Shown here piece by piece: positions 34,790 to 43,555 of a stretch of DNA of 64,000 nucleotides. A program made the position numbers and the translations under genes. Below the pieces are notes generated by a model that saw only the letters and a list, made by a program, of their open reading frames with translations, was not told the origin of the DNA and made no database searches. Position 1 is the stretch's first letter; every line of letters begins with the position of its first letter. The DNA comes from Prosthecobacter sp. (lineage in GTDB: Bacteria > Verrucomicrobiota > Verrucomicrobiia > Verrucomicrobiales > Verrucomicrobiaceae): positions 163,701-227,700 of the forward strand of contig JAIPJY010000002.1 of assembly GCA_021733925.1 (NCBI GenBank), read 5' to 3'.

Positions 34790-35990
34790 ATCACCCTGCG
34801 AGCTGCTGCTCCCCGGCGCACAAGTCTGGCAAAGCTGGACGGGTGCGGAGGGCGCTTCCTGCCTGCTGAATGCAGAACAAGGCGCAGAAGGTGCCAGATT
34901 TGGCAAAGACGCGAAGCGTCGTGTACTCGCGCTGCCCGCCGTGCATTTCTGGGCTCTGCCTGCCTGGCTCAAAGGTCAGCCCGAGCACCTGCGCAGCATG
35001 GCCTTGCTGCATCTCGAACGCATGGGCATCAAGTCCGAGGACGACGAGTCCGTCGTGCAGGTGCGCAACATCCAGGGGAAAGAAGGTGCGTATCTCACAC
35101 GCATCCTCGCGCTCAAAGACTTGCCGACGCCGCTTACCGATACCGCGCGACTGCCTGATGAAGTCACGCTGCATGCGCTGTGCTATCCGATGGTGCAAAA
35201 CAGCCTCACGATTTTCCGTGAGCTGGGTCGTCTCGTTGTTGCCATCACCAGCGGGCCGCAGTTGATCTACTGCACACCGCTGTCCGCGAACAGACTCGAT
35301 GGCAATGCACTCGCGGAGCTCAACAACATCTGCCTGCAGCTTGGTTTCCAAGGCGTGCTCGGACGTCTCGAAAGCATCGTGCTGTGGATTGACGAGGGTG
35401 ATGTCACGCAGATCCAGCGCGTCACTGGTTTGACCGCCTACCGCTGCGACATGCCTGCGCCGACAATGCCGGAGCGCGGCTCCAGCCTGCTCATGCCGCA
35501 GGATGTGATCGCCGAACGTCAAAACCAGACCCGCCGGTCAAAGACACGCTTCATGGCGCTGGCGGCCGGGACGGTGATCGCTGCGGCGATTGCACTCGTC
35601 GCCACGCTCACCTCGCTGGCCTTGCAGGAGCGCAACATGCTGCGTGAGAAAGTCGCCATGCTCACGCCCCGTGCTTCACGGGTCATGGATCACAAAAAGG
35701 CATGGCAGGAGGTCGCGCCTGCCGTGGATCCCACCACCTGGCCGCAGCAGATTCTGCTGCACCTCATGGAGCCTGAGTCCTCCAAGGAGGTTTCCATCAC
35801 GCATTGGGAGTGGACACCAGAGCGCATGAGTCTGCGTGGTCGCATGCCCAACGCAACCCTGGCTTTCGAGTACACCCAGGCGCTCAAATCGATCGAATCA
35901 CTTGCTTCTTTCGCATTGGACGGTCCTCCGCCGGCACTCGCCAGCGACAACAGCGCCAGCTTTGAGCTGAAGGGAGGGCCGGGCGAATGA
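34773..35990 (+). CDS. gspL: GspL/PilM-PilN-like type II secretion platform protein
   Basis: The 405-aa protein has a soluble actin-like N-terminal region (about 1-255) and one membrane segment near residues 268-290 (MALAAGTVIAAAIALVATLTS), followed by a coiled-coil and periplasmic ferredoxin-like domain. This is the GspL layout; similarity is weak, so the assignment rests on position. ATG 34773 (MAKTRKSPCELLLPG) lies inside gspK; the frame is open further upstream but only as gspK shadow. Confidence 0.7.
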   Translation: MAKTRKSPCELLLPGAQVWQSWTGAEGASCLLNAEQGAEGARFGKDAKRRVLALPAVHFWALPAWLKGQPEHLRSMALLHLERMGIKSEDDESVVQVRNIQGKEGAYLTRILALKDLPTPLTDTARLPDEVTLHALCYPMVQNSLTIFRELGRLVVAITSGPQLIYCTPLSANRLDGNALAELNNICLQLGFQGVLGRLESIVLWIDEGDVTQIQRVTGLTAYRCDMPAPTMPERGSSLLMPQDVIAERQNQTRRSKTRFMALAAGTVIAAAIALVATLTSLALQERNMLREKVAMLTPRASRVMDHKKAWQEVAPAVDPTTWPQQILLHLMEPESSKEVSITHWEWTPERMSLRGRMPNATLAFEYTQALKSIESLASFALDGPPPALASDNSASFELKGGPGE

Positions 35991-36568
35991 AGAAGAGTGA
36001 GAAAGTGCTGCTAGGCGTGTTTGCCTTCCTGTTCCTCGCCATCGTGGGCGGTGGCGGGCTCATGTATGCCTTCAACAACTACACGGCCATCCGCGAAGAG
36101 AACGCCGCGTTGCGCGACCGGCTTGGCGATATGAACCTCGCCATCTCGCAGGGCGCGGATTGGGCGGACAAGTACGGCTGGATCGAGGAGCGCTGCCCGA
36201 ACTTCACCAGCCGGCAGGAAGCTTCGGCCAAGCTGCTCGAAGCCATCTCCGGCGAGGCGGAAAAAATTGGCATCAGCATCGGCGGCAAGGAATTCATTGA
36301 AGCCGCACGCGTCTTGGGGCCCGATGGACTGCCGCTGGAGGAAAACCTCGGCTACTTTGACAAAGCCACCGTGAAGATCACGCTCGCCGGCGTGCCAGAG
36401 CAGGCTTTCTTCGGCTGGCTGCATGCGCTGCAGCAACCGCAAAGTTTCCTCGGCATCACCCGCATGCAGATCAATCCCAGCGGCTCGAACAAGACCATCA
36501 ACGCCGAGGTTGAGTTCACGCAGTTCTACCGTGAGAAATCGGCCCCCAAGGTCAGCAAAGTAAACTAG
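35987..36568 (+). CDS. gspM: GspM/PilO-like type II secretion protein
   Basis: The 193-aa protein has a basic start, one membrane helix (VLLGVFAFLFLAIVGGGGLMYAF), a coiled coil (REENAALRDRLGDM) and a C-terminal ferredoxin-like domain. This is the PilO/GspM layout. Its ATG overlaps the gspL stop by 4 bp. It would pair with GspL in the inner membrane. Confidence 0.68.
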   Translation: MKKSEKVLLGVFAFLFLAIVGGGGLMYAFNNYTAIREENAALRDRLGDMNLAISQGADWADKYGWIEERCPNFTSRQEASAKLLEAISGEAEKIGISIGGKEFIEAARVLGPDGLPLEENLGYFDKATVKITLAGVPEQAFFGWLHALQQPQSFLGITRMQINPSGSNKTINAEVEFTQFYREKSAPKVSKVN

Positions 36569-36570
36569 CC

Positions 36571-37167
36571 ATGAAACTTTCCACGTTATCAATCTCTCTG
36601 CTTGGTCTGGCACTAATCGCAACAAAAGCATCTGCTCAGGAGCCGAAAAAGCAGGGTGACACCCCAGTGACGTTTCCGAAATTGGAACACTTCGCTGCCT
36701 TGTGGGAACGTTCCATCTTCACCACGAAGGATCTGCCTTCACCCGATGCTCCGACGGGGCCAAATTTCGCTGACAACCTGAGCCTCTCCGGCATCTACGA
36801 GATTGACGGCGCAGTTGTCGCCGTGCTGGTGGATCGCGTCACCTCGCAGGTCATGGAGGCGCGCATCGGCTCGGAAAACGAGATGGGCATCAAGATCCGT
36901 GCGGTCAAACCCGGCGAGAGTGTGGACAAGACCCGCATTCAATTGCAGAAGGGAGATCAGGCTGGCTGGATCAGCTTTGCCGATCTCACCAATCAGCCGC
37001 CCGAGGTTATCAGGAGTGCCATTCCTACGCAGCAGGGCGCAGCGCCGAATCATGGCCAGGGCCTTCCACCCAATCCAATTCTCCCACCTCCTTCCACGCC
37101 AATCCCCGGAGGCGCAGCCAAGCCCGCTGCGCCAAGAATCAACGACGTGCCGCTGCCGCCTCCTTGA
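36571..37167 (+). CDS. Exported GspC/PilP-like protein, last gene of the secretion operon
   Basis: The 198-aa protein has a signal peptide (LLGLALIATKASA) and a small beta domain with LWERSIFTT, LSLSGIYEIDG, AVLVDRVTSQVMEARIG. This resembles the HR domain of GspC or PilP that contacts the secretin. The C-terminal 45 residues are Pro/Gly-rich and disordered. No gspD follows, so the secretin must lie elsewhere. It begins 2 nt after gspM. Confidence 0.6.
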   Translation: MKLSTLSISLLGLALIATKASAQEPKKQGDTPVTFPKLEHFAALWERSIFTTKDLPSPDAPTGPNFADNLSLSGIYEIDGAVVAVLVDRVTSQVMEARIGSENEMGIKIRAVKPGESVDKTRIQLQKGDQAGWISFADLTNQPPEVIRSAIPTQQGAAPNHGQGLPPNPILPPPSTPIPGGAAKPAAPRINDVPLPPP

Positions 37168-37237
37168 TGGACCAGGTGAAAAGCAGGGCCATGTCTGGTG
37201 CTTGCCAAAGTGTGGTGCCATCGTGAAGAATGCCGTC

Positions 37238-37699
37238 ATGCCACACATCCCAGGTCTCCGCAGTTGCTACGCCAAGGTCGGTCGATTCATCTATTTCGGT
37301 CGCATGCTCGACAAGATTCGTCTTCACGCTGCCGCGAAACTTCCGGCTGATTACACGGCGCAGCTGGGTGACACGCAGTTTTACACCCTGGACGGTCGTT
37401 GCTGCCGTTTTCTCGGCGTCCCGTATGCCGCTGTCCAAACGCACGTCCTTGAAGGCGGCACCGATGAGGAAGTCCTCGCCTGGGTGCATACCCAAGGCAC
37501 GGCACGCACGGATGAGGAATGCCACATGTGGAACCGCTTCATTGCCAAACTCGGCTGGCGCGACGAACGCTCCGCAGTGCTCCCCCAGCGCATTCAGGAC
37601 AGCGGTCTCAGTGGCAAGCCCATCGAGACCCTCATCGACCACATCGAGTATGATGAAGGCCGCGATCCCGTAGGCGAACGCGCATGGGAAGGTATTTGA
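37238..37699 (+). CDS. DUF5069 protein
   Basis: The 153-aa cytoplasmic protein reads MPHIPGLRSCYAKVGRFIYF at its start, then GRMLDKIRLHAAAKLPADYT, the DUF5069 signature. The family is typical of Planctomycetes and Verrucomicrobia and has no known function. A GTG at 37223 in frame is an alternative start. A second member is at 56603. Confidence 0.85.
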   Translation: MPHIPGLRSCYAKVGRFIYFGRMLDKIRLHAAAKLPADYTAQLGDTQFYTLDGRCCRFLGVPYAAVQTHVLEGGTDEEVLAWVHTQGTARTDEECHMWNRFIAKLGWRDERSAVLPQRIQDSGLSGKPIETLIDHIEYDEGRDPVGERAWEGI

Positions 37700-37732
37700 A
37701 GGGCAGAGACGGTGCCGATACCTGCGGCACCA

Positions 37733-40084
37733 TTACTCGCGCGTGATCGTCTCGTCGAGATTGAGCATCACGCGGGCCACGGCCTGCCAGGCTTGAGGCT
37801 CGGTCGCGTTGGATTGACGTTCAGCCGCAAGCAGGCGCGTGAGGGACTGGCGTTCTCGGTCGAGCGGCGGCCGGGAGAGACAAAGCTGGTAGGCATGAGC
37901 AATGCGGGCTTCGTCGGTTTTCGCTTCCTTGATCAGACGTGCGGCCAAAGCCTGGGCGAACTCGACGTAGGCGCTGTCATTGAGCAGGGTGAGGGCCTGC
38001 AGCGGGGTGTTGCTGCGAATCCGCCGCGTGCAGGTGCTGAAGCCGTCGGGAGCATCAAAGACGCTGAGTGCGGGCGGTGGCGTGGCGCGGAAAATGAAGG
38101 TGTAAATGCCGCGCCGGTAGCGGTCGTTGCCTTTGCTGAGGGGCCACCCGCGTTTGACCTGCCCCAAGGACATGACCCCTTCGGGAATGGGGGGATACAC
38201 AGGCGCACCACCCATCTTGGGAGAGAGCAGGCCGCTGGTGGCGAGGCAGGCATCGCGTATGACTTCGGCATCCAGCCGCAGGCGGTTTTGCCGCCAGAGG
38301 AGTTCGTTGTTGGGATCCACAAGGGCTTGTGAATGCCCAACGACGGAAGACTGCTGATATGTCGCGCTGGTGACGATGAGCTTGTGCAGGTGCTTGAGGC
38401 TCCAGCCGTGCTCCATGAAATCGACGGCGAGCCAGTCGAGGAGTTCGGGGTGACTTGGCAGACGGCCCATGGTGCCGAAATCATTTTCCGTCGAGACGAG
38501 GCCCAGGCCGAAGTACTGCTGCCAGACGCGGTTCACGATGACGCGGGCGGTGAGCGGGTTCGTTGGGGCAATGATCCAGCGTGCGAGGGCGAGGCGGTCA
38601 GCTTTGGCACCTGCAGGAAGGGGGGGCAGTACGGAGAGGACGCCGGGCTGAACTTCATCGGACGGACGGGTGAAATCACCCTTGATGAAAAGCGTGGTTT
38701 TGCGCGGCTGCGGCAGCTCCTTCATCACGAGGGTGGTGGTGCCGTTCTTGAAGATGTTGTCGAGTTCAAGGTGGCGGTCATACAGCGGATTGAAGACGCT
38801 GTCAGACGTGCCGGTCATCGCTTTGAAGAGAATGCGCTGATCAGCGGCACCCCGTTTGGCGGCGGGCTTGGCCAGGGATTTGAGCGCTTCGGCATCCACG
38901 AGTTTTTTGGACTGGTCACCGAGGGTCTTTTCCCACTCCTGCAGCACGGCGAGGCGTTCCTTGATGTGCGCATCGATCTGCTTGAGCACCTGCGTGTGCT
39001 CGGACTTCAGCTTGTCGAGATCCTGGCCGGGATCGGGAACGGGTAGAGTGGGCTCGTCCTGGTTGTTGAGGAAGGCGAAGAACTGATAGTACTCGCGATG
39101 GCTGATAGGGTCGAACTTGTGATCGTGGCACTGCGCACAACCGATGGTGAGGCCGAGCCAGACTGTGCCGGTAGTTGCCACGCGGTCAAAGACGCTCTCG
39201 ATACGGAACTGCTCCTTGTCGATGCCGCCCTCCTGATTGATCTGCGTGTTGCGATGGAAGCCGGTGGCGATGAGTTGATCTCGTGAAGGCTTGGGCAGCA
39301 TGTCTCCCGCGAGTTGTTCGAGGGTGAACTTGTCGAAGGGCTTGTCCTCGTTCAAGGCGTTGACGACGTAATCGCGATATGGCCACATGCTGCGCGGGGC
39401 GTCGATGCTGTAGCCATTGCTGTCGCCATAGCGCGCTTGATCAAGCCACCAGCGGCCCCAGCGTTCGCCGTAGTGTTTGGAGGCGAGAAGCTTTGTGACC
39501 AGTGCCTCAATGCTGGATGCCGGCCGCTTGAGAAAAGCCGCGACTTCAGCGGGCGTCGGCGGCAGGCCGGTGAGATCGAGATGCAGGCGGCGGATGAGAG
39601 TGGCAGGTGCGGCGGGCGGCGAGGGTTCGAGGCCCTCTTTGGCAAGGCGGGCGTGAATGAAGGCATCAATGGGATGCGTTCTGCCACTCTGCGGCAGCGG
39701 TGCTTTGACCGGCGCGATGAAGGCCCAATGCCGGTCATCGCTTGGCGTTTCCCCGGCGGGAGCGTGCGCACCTTCAGCGACCCACTGCCTGATGAGCGCG
39801 ATCTGCGCAGAGTCCAGCGGCCCACGCTTGTAAGGCATCTGCGGGATTTCAGCGTGGGAGCCGGAGACGACCTGTACAAGGAGTTCGGGCAGGGCGGAGC
39901 CACGCTTGCCGCCGGTGCGTGCGGCCTCGGCGGTGTCGAGCCTGAGCCGTGACTTTTGCGTGGTGGCTCCGTGGCATTTCACGCAGTGCTGCTGCAGCAG
40001 CGGCTTGATCTGAGTGGTGTAATCCACCGCTGCCTGAATGGAGGCGGTAAAGAGCAGGAGCGTGATGAAGGTACAGCGGAGCAT
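37733..40084 (-). CDS. DUF1549/DUF1553 protein with planctomycete-type cytochrome c domain (PSD1 family)
   Basis: The 783-aa exported protein starts with a signal peptide (MLRCTFITLLLFTASIQA), followed by an N-terminal heme motif HCVKCHG (about 35). DUF1549 follows (RWWLDQARYGDSNGY; WPYRDYVVNALNEDKPFDKF) with a second C-x2-C-H, CAQCHDHKFDP (about 305). The C-terminal DUF1553 has NPLTARVIVNRVWQQYFG, LPSHPELLDWLAVDFMEHGW and NTPLQALTLLNDS. The role is not established; such genes usually accompany DUF1501 and sulfatases in polysaccharide use. No DUF1501 gene is adjacent to this copy. ATG 40084 is chosen for the signal peptide. Confidence 0.9.
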   Translation of the reverse strand: MLRCTFITLLLFTASIQAAVDYTTQIKPLLQQHCVKCHGATTQKSRLRLDTAEAARTGGKRGSALPELLVQVVSGSHAEIPQMPYKRGPLDSAQIALIRQWVAEGAHAPAGETPSDDRHWAFIAPVKAPLPQSGRTHPIDAFIHARLAKEGLEPSPPAAPATLIRRLHLDLTGLPPTPAEVAAFLKRPASSIEALVTKLLASKHYGERWGRWWLDQARYGDSNGYSIDAPRSMWPYRDYVVNALNEDKPFDKFTLEQLAGDMLPKPSRDQLIATGFHRNTQINQEGGIDKEQFRIESVFDRVATTGTVWLGLTIGCAQCHDHKFDPISHREYYQFFAFLNNQDEPTLPVPDPGQDLDKLKSEHTQVLKQIDAHIKERLAVLQEWEKTLGDQSKKLVDAEALKSLAKPAAKRGAADQRILFKAMTGTSDSVFNPLYDRHLELDNIFKNGTTTLVMKELPQPRKTTLFIKGDFTRPSDEVQPGVLSVLPPLPAGAKADRLALARWIIAPTNPLTARVIVNRVWQQYFGLGLVSTENDFGTMGRLPSHPELLDWLAVDFMEHGWSLKHLHKLIVTSATYQQSSVVGHSQALVDPNNELLWRQNRLRLDAEVIRDACLATSGLLSPKMGGAPVYPPIPEGVMSLGQVKRGWPLSKGNDRYRRGIYTFIFRATPPPALSVFDAPDGFSTCTRRIRSNTPLQALTLLNDSAYVEFAQALAARLIKEAKTDEARIAHAYQLCLSRPPLDRERQSLTRLLAAERQSNATEPQAWQAVARVMLNLDETITRE

Positions 40085-40164
40085 TCGGAAAAAAGAAAAG
40101 CAGGGCAACAGAAGGTACGCTGGAGAGTAGGGGGCTCCTTCCGCGTTCTGGCGAACCCCGCCAC

Positions 40165-40197
40165 AAAAAAGCCGCACTCGCGCGGGGCGGGTGCGGC
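40165..40197 (-). terminator. Intrinsic terminator after EF-hand gene 1
   Basis: On the minus strand, GCCGCAC / GTGCGGC (7-bp stem, GC-rich loop) is followed by six T. It sits 37 nt past the EF-hand stop at 40234. Its 27-bp core is identical to the terminator at 40706-40732. Confidence 0.85.
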
Positions 40198-40233
40198 TGG
40201 GAGTGACTTTTAAGAGTCAAAGAGACAGACGAC

Positions 40234-40548
40234 TCAGGCGTCCTTCTTCTTTTTCTTGCCAGCGCTGGCCATTTCTTCTTTGGAAAGCGAGCCATTGGCG
40301 TCCTTGTCCATGCGGGTGAACATTTCACCTGCCTTGGTGGCGTCTTTTTTGCCCATCGGGCTTGCCATCCATTCTTCCTTGCTGACGGAGCCGTTGCTAT
40401 CCTTGTCGAGCATCTTGAAGCGCTCTTCCGGATTCATCTTGGGCTTGCCCTTGCCGCCATCGGGCTTCTTGGGGGCGTCACCTTCAGCGGCGAAAGAGGT
40501 GATTGCGGAGAGTGCCAGGAGGGCAAGGAACGAAGTGATAACTTTCAT
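40234..40548 (-). CDS. Small secreted EF-hand protein 1
   Basis: The 104-aa product has a signal peptide (MKVITSFLALLALSAITSFA) and two calcium-binding loops, DKDSNGSVSKEE and DKDANGSLSKEE, ending in a lysine tail (KKKKKDA). It is a paralogue of the gene at 40767-41045: signal peptide, loops, tail, 5' leader and terminator all match. The function is unknown; calcium buffering or adhesion is possible. The frame is open upstream, but ATG 40548 gives the shared signal peptide. Confidence 0.85.
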   Translation of the reverse strand: MKVITSFLALLALSAITSFAAEGDAPKKPDGGKGKPKMNPEERFKMLDKDSNGSVSKEEWMASPMGKKDATKAGEMFTRMDKDANGSLSKEEMASAGKKKKKDA

Positions 40549-40697
40549 GTGGTTGATGTTGGGTTGTTGATGTTGGAGTGCGGGATTCTGGAACTCCAGT
40601 CCGGCGTGTGGCGTGTTAAACAAGGAAACGCCCGTTCTGTTTCGATAAATTATCACAGTTTTTTGTGATCATGCTGGGGGGCGGCCAGCGCCGAGGC

Positions 40698-40733
40698 AAA
40701 AAAACGCCGCACTCGCGCGGGGCGGGTGCGGCG
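40698..40733 (-). terminator. Intrinsic terminator after EF-hand gene 2
   Basis: On the minus strand, CGCCGCAC / GTGCGGCG (8-bp stem) is followed by seven T. It lies 34 nt past the stop at 40767 and is a near copy of the terminator at 40165-40197. Confidence 0.88.
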
Positions 40734-40766
40734 TGGTGACTTTTCAGATCAAGTCAGGATCGTGGA

Positions 40767-41045
40767 TCAGGCGTCCTTCTTCTTTTTCTTGGGAGCAGCG
40801 GTGAACTCCTCCTTGGAAAGGAACCCGTCCTTGTCCTTGTCTTTGTTGCCGAAAGCGGCTTCGGACTTGGCAGCGTCTTTGGAGCCCTTGAGGAATTCTT
40901 CCTTGCTGATCTTGCCGTCCTTGTCGGCGTCCTTCTTGGCGAACATTTCTTCCGGGGTCATCTTGGGCTTCTTGGGTGCGTCAGCTGCGAAGGTGGTGAC
41001 AGCGGAGAGAGCCAGAATAGCGAGGAACGTGGTGGTAACTTTCAT
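40767..41045 (-). CDS. Small secreted EF-hand protein 2
   Basis: The 92-aa product has a signal peptide (MKVTTTFLAILALSAVTTFA), two EF-hand loops (DADKDGKISKEE, DKDKDGFLSKEE) and the same lysine-rich C-terminus (KKKKKDA) as gene 1. It lacks the Gly/Lys-rich insert of the first copy. The 5' leader is also alike (both contain GGATTCTGG and CAGTCC-type segments), showing duplication of the whole transcription unit. Confidence 0.85.
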   Translation of the reverse strand: MKVTTTFLAILALSAVTTFAADAPKKPKMTPEEMFAKKDADKDGKISKEEFLKGSKDAAKSEAAFGNKDKDKDGFLSKEEFTAAPKKKKKDA

Positions 41046-41192
41046 GTGGGTCGATGTTTGGTTGTGGATATTGAGCGCCGGATTCTGGGAGGCCCAGTCC
41101 AGCGCGTGGCGTCTTAAACGACGCGCCGCTCATTCCATTTCAAAAAATCTCAGAGGAATTTTTTAAGCGCAACTTTCTGTAATGAATAAAGG

Positions 41193-42752
41193 TTACAGCA
41201 GCCGCGCCGCAGCCTCCGCCAGGGCGCTGCGCTCACCTTTGACCAGGGGAACGTGCGCCGCGAACGTCTGGCCGCGCATGCGCTGGCGGGTGTAAACTAG
41301 GCCGTTGCTGCGGCTGTCCACGTAGGGATTGTCGATCTGCGCCGGGTCGCCGACCAGGACGAGCTTGGAGCCGCGGGACATGCGGGTGACGATGGTTTTG
41401 GCCTCCAGCGGCGTGAGCTGCTGCGCCTCATCCAGGATGAAAAAGCGATCCGGGATGCTGCGACCACGAATGTAGCAGAGCGCCTCCACTTCGATAACGC
41501 CCTGCTGAATGAGCGGGTCATACGGTGCGGCAGGTGCAGCGATCTGCTGCTGCGGCTCGGGCATGAAACGGTTCTTTTTGCGTGCCGGACCCTGCTGCAC
41601 GCCCTCCATGGGCCGCATCAGGAGATCCAGCGCGTCATAGACGGGCTGCAACCAAGGGCGCATTTTTTCCTGCAAGGAGCCGGGCAGGAAGCCGACCGTC
41701 TGACCCATGGCAACGATGGGTCGGCTCACGGTGAGACCGTGGTAAGTGCGGTTGAACACCTGCTGCAAGGCTGCCGCGACAGCGAGCAGGGTTTTGCCAG
41801 TGCCTGCCTGGCCGTAGCAGGTGACGAGGCTGATCTCAGGATCGAGCAGGGCATCCAGGAAACAGGCCTGACCGAGATTCATCGGCTTGATGGCGCGGCC
41901 CTGACCGACCTTGATCGACTCCGGGGTGTGGTGCAGACGCACAAATTCGCCGTTGGCACTGAGCTTCGCGGGCATCGTGGCCTTGTCCCCGGCGGAGAGC
42001 AGCGCATAATCATTGACGACCATGCCGACGGTGCGGCTTTCCGGCATAGGCAGGATGCCGCTGCTGGCGAAGCGCTGCAGTTCATGCGGGCTGACCTCGA
42101 TGCGGGCGATGTCAAAATTCGCGACCTCACGCGGCTCCACTTTGTCATGCAGGTAATCTTCGCACTCAATGCCCACAGCGCGTGCCTTGAGCTGCATGTT
42201 GAGATCCTTGCTGACGAGGATGACCGGCGGTGAGACTTGCTCGCTCAGCCAGAGTGTGCAGGCCAGGATGCGGTGGTCGGCTTTGTCCAGATCGTGAAAA
42301 ATGCGCTCAAATCCCTGAACGCTGGCGTGCTTGCGGGCCTCTGCGGGATCATAGACAGCGACGCGGATGCTGCCGCCTCCGTCGGTGGGAACACCACTCG
42401 TAACTGACGCCCCCTTGGTGGCAAAAATTTTCATCAGCGCCCGATGCACCTCACGTGCGTTCGAGCCGCGTTCGGTCATTTCGTTTTTGAATCGGTCCAG
42501 TTCGCTGAGCACATCGACCGGGATGCAGATGTGATGCTCCGCGAAACGGTGGATGCAGGCGGGATCGTGCAGCAGGACGTTGGTGTCGAGAACAAAGGTC
42601 TTGGTGGCCGTGACGGGACCCGTGCGGCGGCGGCGGGAGGAGGAGGAGGAGGAGGAGGGGGAAGCGGAATTCACAGAAATGGGACCAGGGTCGGAAGCGC
42701 GGGTTGAGGTGGCAGAAGAGATTACCGATGCTGGGTGGTCGTCACGGTCCAT
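41193..42752 (-). CDS. PhoH-family ATPase with N-terminal PIN domain
   Basis: The 519-aa protein has a low-complexity N-terminus with a seven-serine run, a PIN nuclease-like domain (TFVLDTNVLLHDP, about 50; acidic DKADHRILA), a linker and the PhoH domain: Walker A GQAGTGKTLL (about 315), Walker B FFILDEAQQLTP and LVGDPAQID. PIN-PhoH fusions are probable RNA-directed helicase-nucleases; related PhoH2 proteins unwind and cut RNA. It is monocistronic. Confidence 0.92.
   Translation of the reverse strand: MDRDDHPASVISSATSTRASDPGPISVNSASPSSSSSSSRRRRTGPVTATKTFVLDTNVLLHDPACIHRFAEHHICIPVDVLSELDRFKNEMTERGSNAREVHRALMKIFATKGASVTSGVPTDGGGSIRVAVYDPAEARKHASVQGFERIFHDLDKADHRILACTLWLSEQVSPPVILVSKDLNMQLKARAVGIECEDYLHDKVEPREVANFDIARIEVSPHELQRFASSGILPMPESRTVGMVVNDYALLSAGDKATMPAKLSANGEFVRLHHTPESIKVGQGRAIKPMNLGQACFLDALLDPEISLVTCYGQAGTGKTLLAVAAALQQVFNRTYHGLTVSRPIVAMGQTVGFLPGSLQEKMRPWLQPVYDALDLLMRPMEGVQQGPARKKNRFMPEPQQQIAAPAAPYDPLIQQGVIEVEALCYIRGRSIPDRFFILDEAQQLTPLEAKTIVTRMSRGSKLVLVGDPAQIDNPYVDSRSNGLVYTRQRMRGQTFAAHVPLVKGERSALAEAAARLL
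42636..42656 (-). repeat. (GGA)7 trinucleotide repeat coding polyserine
   Basis: Seven GGA units on the plus strand code (as TCC) a serine run in the disordered N-terminus of the PIN-PhoH protein. A change in unit number would keep the frame, so it alters only linker length. Confidence 0.85.
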
Positions 42753-42913
42753 GGTAGTTTAGTGGGTATGGTGGTTGCCTGCGTTGAAAAAGGCGGGGAC
42801 AGCTTTTCGTTGGCGCGGGGGAGAGCCAAACGTACCGATCCCGAAATGTGATTATTGGAAAGAATCACGGTAATTGCCGAAGAGTGTCAGAGCGTGGAGT
42901 TACTGGCAAGAAC

Positions 42914-42941
42914 TTATTCACAATGATGAAGTTTATTCACA
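42914..42941. promoter_or_regulatory. Two direct TTATTCACA boxes (DnaA-box-like)
   Basis: TTATTCACAAT occurs twice in direct orientation, 19 bp apart (42914-42924 and 42933-42943). TTATTCACA fits the general DnaA-box pattern TTATNCACA. The gap between the divergently placed phoH (starting 42752) and the convergent end of the oxidase gene (43000) is 247 bp and AT-rich here. A GTGATT-N9-AATCAC hairpin lies at 42848-42868. Replication-initiator or other regulator binding is possible. Confidence 0.4.
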
Positions 42942-42999
42942 ATTGGCAATACACTTGAACACTCATTCCGCATCCCCACACGCCTCCGGCAGGGCAGCC

Positions 43000-43455
43000 T
43001 CATGAATGCGCCGCAAGCGGCACTTCAAAGTACTCCAAGGCCCACTCACGCATATATCGTGCCCGGTTTGGAACGAAGCGGTAAATGATGAGCTCAGGAT
43101 TGTCGATGCTGCCGAGATAAGCGCGCAGCAGTGGATTCGAGTTCCAGATTTCCTCCAGCAGCGGACGCTCGGTGACGATCTCGGCGGTGGCCGTGATGCG
43201 CACCTGATTATCTTGATCATCTTTGTAACACAGCTCGGCCTTGGGATTGGCCTCAAGTTCATGCGTCTTGCCGTAGCGGCGCAGATTGGCGACATACACC
43301 GTGAAGCCGTCCGTGCGTACCGGGGAGACAGGTCGCACCCGAGGCTGGTCGCCATCCACCGTGGCAAGCATGGGAAACTTCGCGGCACGCATGGTGGCCT
43401 GCGCGAGGTGAGGGAGTTCAGCTGGATCAACAGGCTGGGGTTGCGGGCGGGACAT
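43000..43455 (-). CDS. Pyridoxamine 5'-phosphate oxidase-family flavin protein
   Basis: The 151-aa protein has the split-barrel FMN-binding pattern: FPMLATVDGDQPRVRPVSP, then a middle strand FTVYVANLRRYGKTHELEANPKAEL (key residues R/K after the beta strand), then VRITATAEIV. These small proteins are FMN- or F420-dependent reductases, or general-stress proteins. ATG 43455 (MSRPQPQPVDPAELP) is chosen; the longer frame overlaps the divergent gene's leader. The substrate is unknown. Confidence 0.82.
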   Translation of the reverse strand: MSRPQPQPVDPAELPHLAQATMRAAKFPMLATVDGDQPRVRPVSPVRTDGFTVYVANLRRYGKTHELEANPKAELCYKDDQDNQVRITATAEIVTERPLLEEIWNSNPLLRAYLGSIDNPELIIYRFVPNRARYMREWALEYFEVPLAAHS

Positions 43456-43555
43456 GATGTACGACGATACGCCGTGAGGCTCCGCTGTCCAATTTGCGGG
43501 CATATTTGGAGTACCCAAACCGCAGCGGCGAGTTAGTCTGCGCGCCATTCTCCCG

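Noticed and set aside
42636-42656. (GGA)7 as a phase-variation switch
   Set aside because: The unit is three bases within a coding frame, so length changes cannot shift the frame.
42914-42941. Chromosome origin at the DnaA-like boxes
   Set aside because: Only two boxes, no dnaA/dnaN/gidA neighbourhood and no AT-rich unwinding region of usual size.
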